A program made the translations under genes and the position numbers. From Anthopleura xanthogrammica (Eukaryota > Cnidaria > Anthozoa > Actiniaria > Actiniidae), in assembly GCA_964019055.1 (NCBI GenBank), contig OZ025222.1, forward strand, positions 9,813,043 through 9,877,042: a DNA stretch of 64,000 nt, read 5' to 3'. Each line of letters starts with the position of its first letter. Within the stretch, counting starts at the first letter, position 1. The notes beneath the pieces were generated by a model, which was not told where the DNA came from, searched no databases, and saw only the letters and a list, made by a program, of their open reading frames with translations. Shown piece by piece: positions 58,601 to 64,000 of the stretch.

Positions 58601-61600
58601 GACGCAAAAGTTCCAGCACAAGTTCTTTGTATTCTTTGGGATGAAGAGGTGAGAGAAGCATACCCCCCTAGAATCCATTAATGAATTTATTATTCGAATA
58701 TTGAGTTCATTATTCACTCTGACTCCAAACTTGAAAATGAATCATGTACTTGAGTTTTGATTTGATTCTTCAACAGTTCCCATGCCAGAAAGGCCATCCC
58801 TTAGAATTTTAGTTGTGAAATGAATGGGAAGTTTGGAGTCTTCCGATTTGTTATGAATCAAAACTCTAAGTGAATAATAAACTCAATATTTGAATAATGA
58901 AATCATTATTGGAGCCTAAGGGGAACGCTTGAGCCATTTGACTGTAATTGTCCTTGCTTTGCGTGGTTTTTCTAGCCAGTGGCTTACAAATCTATGGCCC
59001 TTGTTCCACAATCGCCCTGTTTTGGGATTGTCCAATGCTGTGATATAACAGCAAAAGCTTAATAGATTTAGATTTAAATATTTCCTTTGGGGGGGGGGGG
59101 GGGGGTGAGCTTGGGTACCTTAACACAATTGGCTGAGATAATTTTTTTTTATGAAAAAGTTTGAAGAAGTAGAAGATATCATGGATGATTTGGTAAACAA
59201 ATCTTTGGCCAGGAAAAGTGTCCAGTCAGACGGCATGAAGGAAACTTGGTACAGTATTCATAATCTACAGCTGACGTTCCTCAGAGAAGAAAATAAAAAT
59301 CCAGAAAACCTACACAGGAAGCTAGTGGAGGGATATCGACAACTATATGATGGTAATGAACAACAAATACTAAGCTAACAACTACAATAGACCTTTTTAG
59401 CTTCGTATGCAAATTGCCCATTTCAGACCACATGACATTCCCAATGTTCTTTTATTAAAATATTTACACATGAAAGAATCAACTCCCAAGAGTGGCATCA
59501 CATGGTCTGAAATGGGCACAACAAACAATGATTAACGATTTATCTTGTTATTTTGTTATTCAGCAATATGGTAATAATAATAATGATGATTAATAGAGAT
59601 AAATAAAAAGATACTAATCAATATCATAATTGAAACATGAACTCTTGTAATGTTGATAATGAACAGTTGGAGCAGTATGTTGATTATGATGACAATCATG
59701 ACTGAAGATGGTGATGATGATGCTGATGATGATGATGTTGATGATGATGATGATGATGATGATAATTATAATGATAGTGATGATGATTATTTATAACAGA
59801 TAACCTATTCCTATCATTCTTCATTATTCATTAGACAAATTTGATGAGATGGAAGATGATGGTTACATTCACTGGAATCTTGTTGCACACATGGAGAAAG
59901 CTGGAATGAAAGACGAGGCTTACAACCTTCTTGTTCATCTGTCCTGGGTTGTGGCAAAACTAAATGTTACTGGACCAGCTAATCTGCTAAATGATTATAT
60001 CAGCGTAAAGAAATATAAGGTAGAGTACAATTATATTATCATCAACCATCATCACCATCAACACCATCATCATCATCACCATCACCATCACCATCACCAC
60101 CATCACCACCATCATCATCATCATCACCACCATCATCATCATCATCACCATCATCACCATCATCATCACCATCATCATCATCATCACCATCATCACCATC
60201 ATCATCACCATCATCACCACCATCAACACCATCATCATCATCATCACCATCATCACCATCATCATCACCATCATCATCATCACCATCATCACCATCATCA
60301 TCACCATCATCATCACCATCATCATCACCATCATCACCATCACCATCATCACCATCATCACCATCATCACCATCATCACCATCATCGACATCATCATCAC
60401 CATCATCATCACCATCATCATCATCATCATCCCCATCACCATCACCATCATACAAGATATTAAGAGCTTATACTAAGAAATTCTCTTCATTTTATCTTTT
60501 AGGACTCTGATATTCTAGAGGGATTTTATCATTTTGTTAGCACCAATGCAAACTTATTTGTAGAGAAGACTTTGCCAGACATCGTTCAGTTGGGTCTACA
60601 AGAACCAGTAACATCACAAGTATATGTGCAAGCTAAAGAAAAAGCAAGGAAACGTTCTAGAAACAAAAAGCTTTATCTGGACTGGTGGTGAGTAGTGTTC
60701 ATTAGGCCATTTTATTTATCCCAGTTAAGAATGAACCTAATATTTTTTTCTCATGCCTATGCAGTCTCACTTTGTTGATAATTTTTTAGAGACTTAGATA
60801 TTAACACTCTAGGTTTATCCTTCAACCTTCAAATTCTATTGAACCCTGAAACAACCTCTGGGCTGATCTAAGTCAGGGCACGGCTAACTCACAGATCAAA
60901 CCCTGAAACAACCTCTGGGCTGATTTAAGTCAGGGCATGGCTAAGGATATTCCTCTGCTTTACTTTCACCAGTAACAAGCAGGAGGATCCCCTGGATTCC
61001 AGTTTGATGATCACTGCCAAGGTTCACAGTGGTGCCGTCTACAAGTGTCAGTTCTCTAAAGACGCACAGAAGGTTGTATCCTGTGGCACCGATAACAGAG
61101 TAAAGGTGAGAAAGAAAGAATGGAAAAAAAAAGAAATATCTTTATGAAGTTTCTTTTTCATTGCTGTTGTTGTTGTTGCTGCTGCAGCTGTTGTTGCTGC
61201 TGTTGCTGTTGTTGCTGCTGTTGTTGCTGCTGTTGCTGTTGTTGCTGCTGTTGTTGTTGTTGCTTCTGTTGTTGCTGCTTCTGTTGTTGTTGCAGCTGTT
61301 GTTGTTGTTTTTGCTGCTGTTGTTTCTTTTATTGTTTCTGTTATTGTTGTTGTTGTCGCTGTTATTGTTATTGTCAATGCTGTTGTTGATGCTGTTCATT
61401 ACCTTCCAGGTTTGGGAGAGTCAGTCAGGAAAAGAGCTACTGTCCATGAATAACCATCGTGATGTTGTTAACTGCTGTTGTTTCTCTCATGATAACATGC
61501 GTATCATCTCTTGTTCAGCTGATCAAACCATACGGGTAAGAAAATAAGTGATAGATAACCAGTGTGAAAAGTGCCAGTTTTGAAAACCAAACCAATGACA

Positions 61601-64000
61601 GCTAACACTAGTTTTCATCTAATTTTAATTAATTTGTTAGTTTATATCTATTTGACTGATTAGTAGGTCTAGACTTATTCATCCTCATGGGTTATAATCA
61701 TAGACCATACAGGCTTCGGATCCAATTGTTGAATATGGTATACCGGGTATATAGACAAATAGACAGATCAGGGACAGCGGAGAGGGAGGGGCTGGTAGTG
61801 CTATAGCCCCATCACTTTTTAAGGTGTTCCTTGGTCCCTGCAGATATATAGAAAATTTTAAAAACAAGTTATGAGTGTGATGTAATTTACACAAAATGAC
61901 TTTCTTTTCCAAAATATAAAGCAGTTCTTTAACATTTTTCTTGTATTTTTTTTTTGGTCAACACTCGTTTACTTTTGGCTGATATATATGAGTGCTGACC
62001 AAATTTTTTTTCTAGTAAGAGTTTGGGAAGCACTCTGGGAAAGTGAGTCCTGTAGAAATGGAACAGAGGAATCAAAGGAAATATCAGAAAAAGATTACTG
62101 TTATTTTCATCTGTTGAAATACTTATATTTCCATAGAAAATGTCAAAGGAAAAATTGTCAGATGAAATGTTTAGAGAAGCCGAAAAAGTGTAAGACTCAC
62201 TTTCCCATCATGCTTTGTGCTAGAATTTCGAGGTCATGCACATTGGCTATTCAATCTATTGGTTTTAAAACAGGTGTATTGAATAAGAGGAACTTTTTTT
62301 CATCAATTTGTTTTACAGATTTGGGACAGTTTGAATGGAGAAGAGCTGCTTTGTTTCAAAGGTCACAGCCAAGATGTGTTCTGCTGTGCTTTTTCTCCTT
62401 GTGATGGAAATGCTGTTTCTTGTTCAGCTGATAAAACTGTCAAGGTACACTAAGAATAGAGTTAAGGTGTTGGTGGTGTCTGATGAAGATGATGATGGTG
62501 GTGATGATTATGATGATGATGGTGATTTTCTTATGATGATGATGGTGATGATTATGATGATGATGGTGATTTTCTTATGATGATGATGGTGACGATGATG
62601 GTGACGATGATGATGGTGATGATGATGATAATGATGATGATGATGATGATGATGATGAAAAATAAAAAAATGATGATGATGATGTTGATGATGATGATGA
62701 TGATGATGATGATCATGATCATGATGGTGATGATCATGATCATGATAAATATGATGTTCGTAATGATAATGACGATTTAAGTCGTCCAGCGCTTGTGATC
62801 CTGGTCCAGTTTGGGCTTCCTGTGCTTTATTCCGCCCGCGCGTTAACTAGTACAGACGCAAACGAAGGACTTTGGGAAAGTCTAATATGACACTCATCTG
62901 TCTGTTACGTTTAGATATGGGACAGTAAGACTGGTACTGAGAGACTGACATTTATTGGACACAAGGAAATTGTCAGATGGTGTTGTTATTCTTCTGATGG
63001 CAGTAAAGTTGCTTCGTGTTCAGATGATACCACTGTTAAGGTAAAAATCACTCAATTAGTAAATGTATTAAATGCGCAACATTCTTATTTTCTAAGTCAT
63101 TTCTTAATGCATTTGAAAAGGAAAAATGCACTTTTGAGTTGAAGTTGAAAATTCATTTGAAATGAATAAATTATCTCTGTGAGTGACGTTGAAACCAATA
63201 AAATGTTGCAAAGCTCACTTCAGATAAATATTTTCTTATATGTGGACAATAGTCTCCTATCACTCCAATTCAATAACAAGTGATTTTATAAGAGTACATT
63301 CTAATTTTCTACGTTATTTTTTTAATGCATTTGAGAAGGTGAAAAAACCCAAGTTTTTGACACTTTTGAAGTCAGAGCTCAAAATTCATTTGAGATGAAT
63401 AAAATATCTCTGTGAGTGACGTTGAAGCCACTAAACTGTTGCAAAGCTTACTCCAATTAAATATAATCTTACTCATGGAAATTCATAATCTATCACTCAA
63501 AATCAATAACAAGTGACTTTATGAAAATCCACTGCGTCATTTTTTAATGCATTTGAAAAAAAAAAAAGCAATTTTGGCTCTTTTGATTTGAACCTCAAAA
63601 CTCATACATGTGGGATGAATGAATTACCACTGTGAGTGACGTTGAAGCTAATATAATGTCAGGGACGGCAGAGCAGTTTTTAAAGTGGGGGGGCTAAACT
63701 ATTTCCTACCCATCCCTCCCCTATCATTCTGATTTTTTCACTTTTTATCGTTAAAAAAAAAAAAAAATTCTCAAAAAAGTGGGGGGGCTCTAGCCCCCCC
63801 AGCCCCACCGGCTCCGTTGTCCCTGAATGTGTGAGGTTCTTATTACAACAAGGATTAGCCAAAACTAAGTGTTACTAATTTGCTGTTATTCATTATTTTA
63901 AGGTTTTTAGCTCCACGAATGGTGCTCTTCTTTGTTCTCTGGAGAACCATGTCAATTCCGTCTCGTTCTGCTCCTTTATGAGTGAAGAAGAAAATGTTGT
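55638..64000 (+). CDS. APAF1: APAF1 homologue with tandem CARDs (3' end outside window)
   Basis: Apoptosome scaffold: the vertebrate protein binds cytochrome c through WD40 repeats, oligomerises through NB-ARC and recruits caspase-9 by its CARD. Exons seen: 55638-55962, 56922-57245, 57771-58648, 59160-59352, 59835-60019, 60503-60687, 60973-61105, 61410-61535, 62319-62444, 62915-63040, 63903-64000+. All are GT-AG and in phase, about 900 residues to the edge. Exons 1 and 2 each encode a full CARD (RVEIATDLLVDDVLVYL and RVEIVEDLLVHDVLNFL; both have AEKLLDIL). Exon 3 holds NB-ARC: GGVPQRPDVF, Walker A GMAGCGKT (about 261-268), Walker B SLLILDDLW (about 343-351), sensor VTTRD and GSPLAISMIG. The MHD-equivalent motif is IHN (about 542-544) where vertebrates have LHD. 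Exons 5-6 form the helical linker. Exons 7-11 carry WD40 repeats, mostly one 42-codon repeat per exon (VWESQSGKELL to SADQTIR). Cytochrome c binding cannot be judged. Confidence 0.95.
57370..57730. mobile_element. Inverted-repeat insertions in APAF1 intron 2
   Basis: Near 57,537-57,722, GATTCTCAATATTCTGAGAG is mirrored by GCAGAATATTGAGAATCGC, with an inner pair TTTTCACTGCCGCCAGTC / GACGGCAGTGAAAA. At 57,420-57,520 a segment (CCCATTGTAAATTTG…GTCTGGAGTCAGTAGATCGC…GAAAAGCACTGTAAC) resembles NCAPH2 intron 14 at 26,515-26,600. Confidence 0.7.
58664..58923. mobile_element. MITE with about 55-bp TIRs, APAF1 intron 3
   Basis: CCCCCCTAGAATCCATTAAT at left pairs with TGGAGCCTAAGGGG at right; the arms continue through TTCGAATATTGAGTTCATTA / AAACTCAATATTTGAATAAT. 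It starts about 15 bp after the exon 3 donor site. Confidence 0.8.
59088..59105 (+). repeat. Poly-G run, APAF1 intron 3
   Basis: An uninterrupted run of about 16 G about 55 bp upstream of the exon 4 acceptor. Similar runs occur at 37,505-37,527 and 40,172-40,190. Confidence 0.9.
59389..59530. mobile_element. Short MITE, same end family as the 102-bp-repeat MITEs
   Basis: AGACCTTTTTAGCTTCGTAT and CCCATTTCAGACCACATGAC at left are mirrored by GGCATCACATGGTCTGAAAT at right. There is no 102-bp unit inside, so this may be the basic form of the family. It lies in APAF1 intron 4. Confidence 0.7.
59705..59795 (+). repeat. (GAT)n microsatellite, APAF1 intron 4
   Basis: Short GATGATGAT run before the exon 5 acceptor at 59,834. 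Confidence 0.85.
60038..60455 (+). repeat. (ATC)n/(ACC)n microsatellite, APAF1 intron 5
   Basis: Nearly pure CATCATCAC repeats over about 415 bp directly after the exon 5 donor. Read in frame past the donor they give a poly-His tail, but splicing to 60,503 restores the APAF1 sequence. Confidence 0.95.
60838..60950 (-). repeat. Two units of the 57-bp SINE-tail repeat, APAF1 intron 6
   Basis: TTGAACCCTGAAACAACCTC and CTGATCTAAGTCAGGGCACG, repeated twice, are the complement of the SINE tail at 24,955-25,410. No SINE head is nearby. Confidence 0.8.
61158..61395 (+). repeat. (GTT)n/(GCT)n microsatellite, APAF1 intron 7
   Basis: GTTGTTGCT trinucleotides with CTT and ATT variants. It produces poly-Leu and poly-Cys frames that are artefacts. 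Confidence 0.95.
61766..61842. mobile_element. Short TIR element (CAGGGACRGCGGAG family)
   Basis: CAGGGACAGCGGAG at left is matched by TTGGTCCCTG at right; the inside has GGGGCTGGTAGTGCTATAGC. A second copy lies at 63,662-63,827. Confidence 0.6.
62475..62760 (+). repeat. (GAT)n microsatellite, APAF1 intron 9
   Basis: GATGATGGT repeats with an internal duplication of GGTGATTTTCTTATGATGAT and a CATGATCATGATGGTGATGA palindromic end near 62,708-62,745. Confidence 0.95.
63055..63655 (+). repeat. Tandem repeat of about 225 bp, three copies, APAF1 intron 10
   Basis: Units share TTTTTTAATGCATTTGA, TCTGTGAGTGACGTTGAA and ATCACTC-AATTCAATAACAAG. Identity falls from unit to unit. Non-coding. Confidence 0.8.
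63662..63827. mobile_element. TIR element with G-rich ends, APAF1 intron 10
   Basis: CAGGGACGGCAGAG at left and CCGGCTCCGTTGTCCCTG at right are inverted; inside, GTGGGGGGGCTAAA and GGGGGGGCTCTAGCCCCCCC pair further. AATGT borders both sides. Same end sequence as 61,766-61,842. Confidence 0.7.

Noticed and set aside
59849..60463. Protein with a long poly-His tail
   Set aside because: Residues before the His run are APAF1 exon 5. A donor at 60,020 precedes the microsatellite and the phase fits exon 6 at 60,503.
61988..62404. Extra WD40 exon in APAF1 intron 8 (VWEALWESES)
   Set aside because: It resembles the start of a WD exon, but there is no repeat core or donor. Exons 8 and 9 join directly in phase, and GGGAAAGTGAGTC is mirrored at about 62,192, suggesting a MITE.

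Overview
The window is animal nuclear DNA. Its genes are split by many GT-AG introns and encode metazoan protein families. It is full of non-autonomous transposons, tRNA-derived SINEs and microsatellites. A G-run/GGTAC-type repeat near 37.5 kb and the SINE body resemble repeats I associate with anthozoan cnidarians. I infer a cnidarian-like marine invertebrate, but the species cannot be fixed from sequence alone.

Layout. (1) 1-18.85 kb: one minisatellite with a 40-bp unit, about 470 copies, with higher-order duplications; it is cut by the left window edge. (2) 19.0-19.9 kb: a 5S-rRNA-like fragment and a MITE. (3) 19.87-30.91 kb, plus: a 22-exon NCAPH2 gene (condensin II kleisin), complete and in frame. 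(4) 31-33.8 kb: MITEs, no gene. (5) 33.85-34.22 kb, minus: a small TMEM263-like gene, divergent from (6) 35.17-35.75 kb, plus: a single-exon ARL14EP-like gene. (7) 36.86-39.38 kb, minus: three exons resembling part of PTDSS2, with the rest not found. (8) 41.95-47.49 kb, minus: a six-exon HEPN(DZIP3-like)-NACHT-LRR receptor. (9) 47.5-55.4 kb: intergenic DNA full of nested transposons. (10) 55.64 kb to the right edge, plus: an APAF1 homologue with two CARDs, NB-ARC and the first WD40 repeats, truncated by the window end.

Two STAND-type ATPases, the HEPN-NACHT receptor and the tandem-CARD APAF1, lie head to head about 8 kb apart. One joins a potential RNase domain to an NTPase switch; the other joins two caspase-recruitment domains to one. 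A functional link is speculation. The gene models rest on exon phases that match across every junction and on similarity to vertebrate proteins recalled from knowledge; no database search was run.
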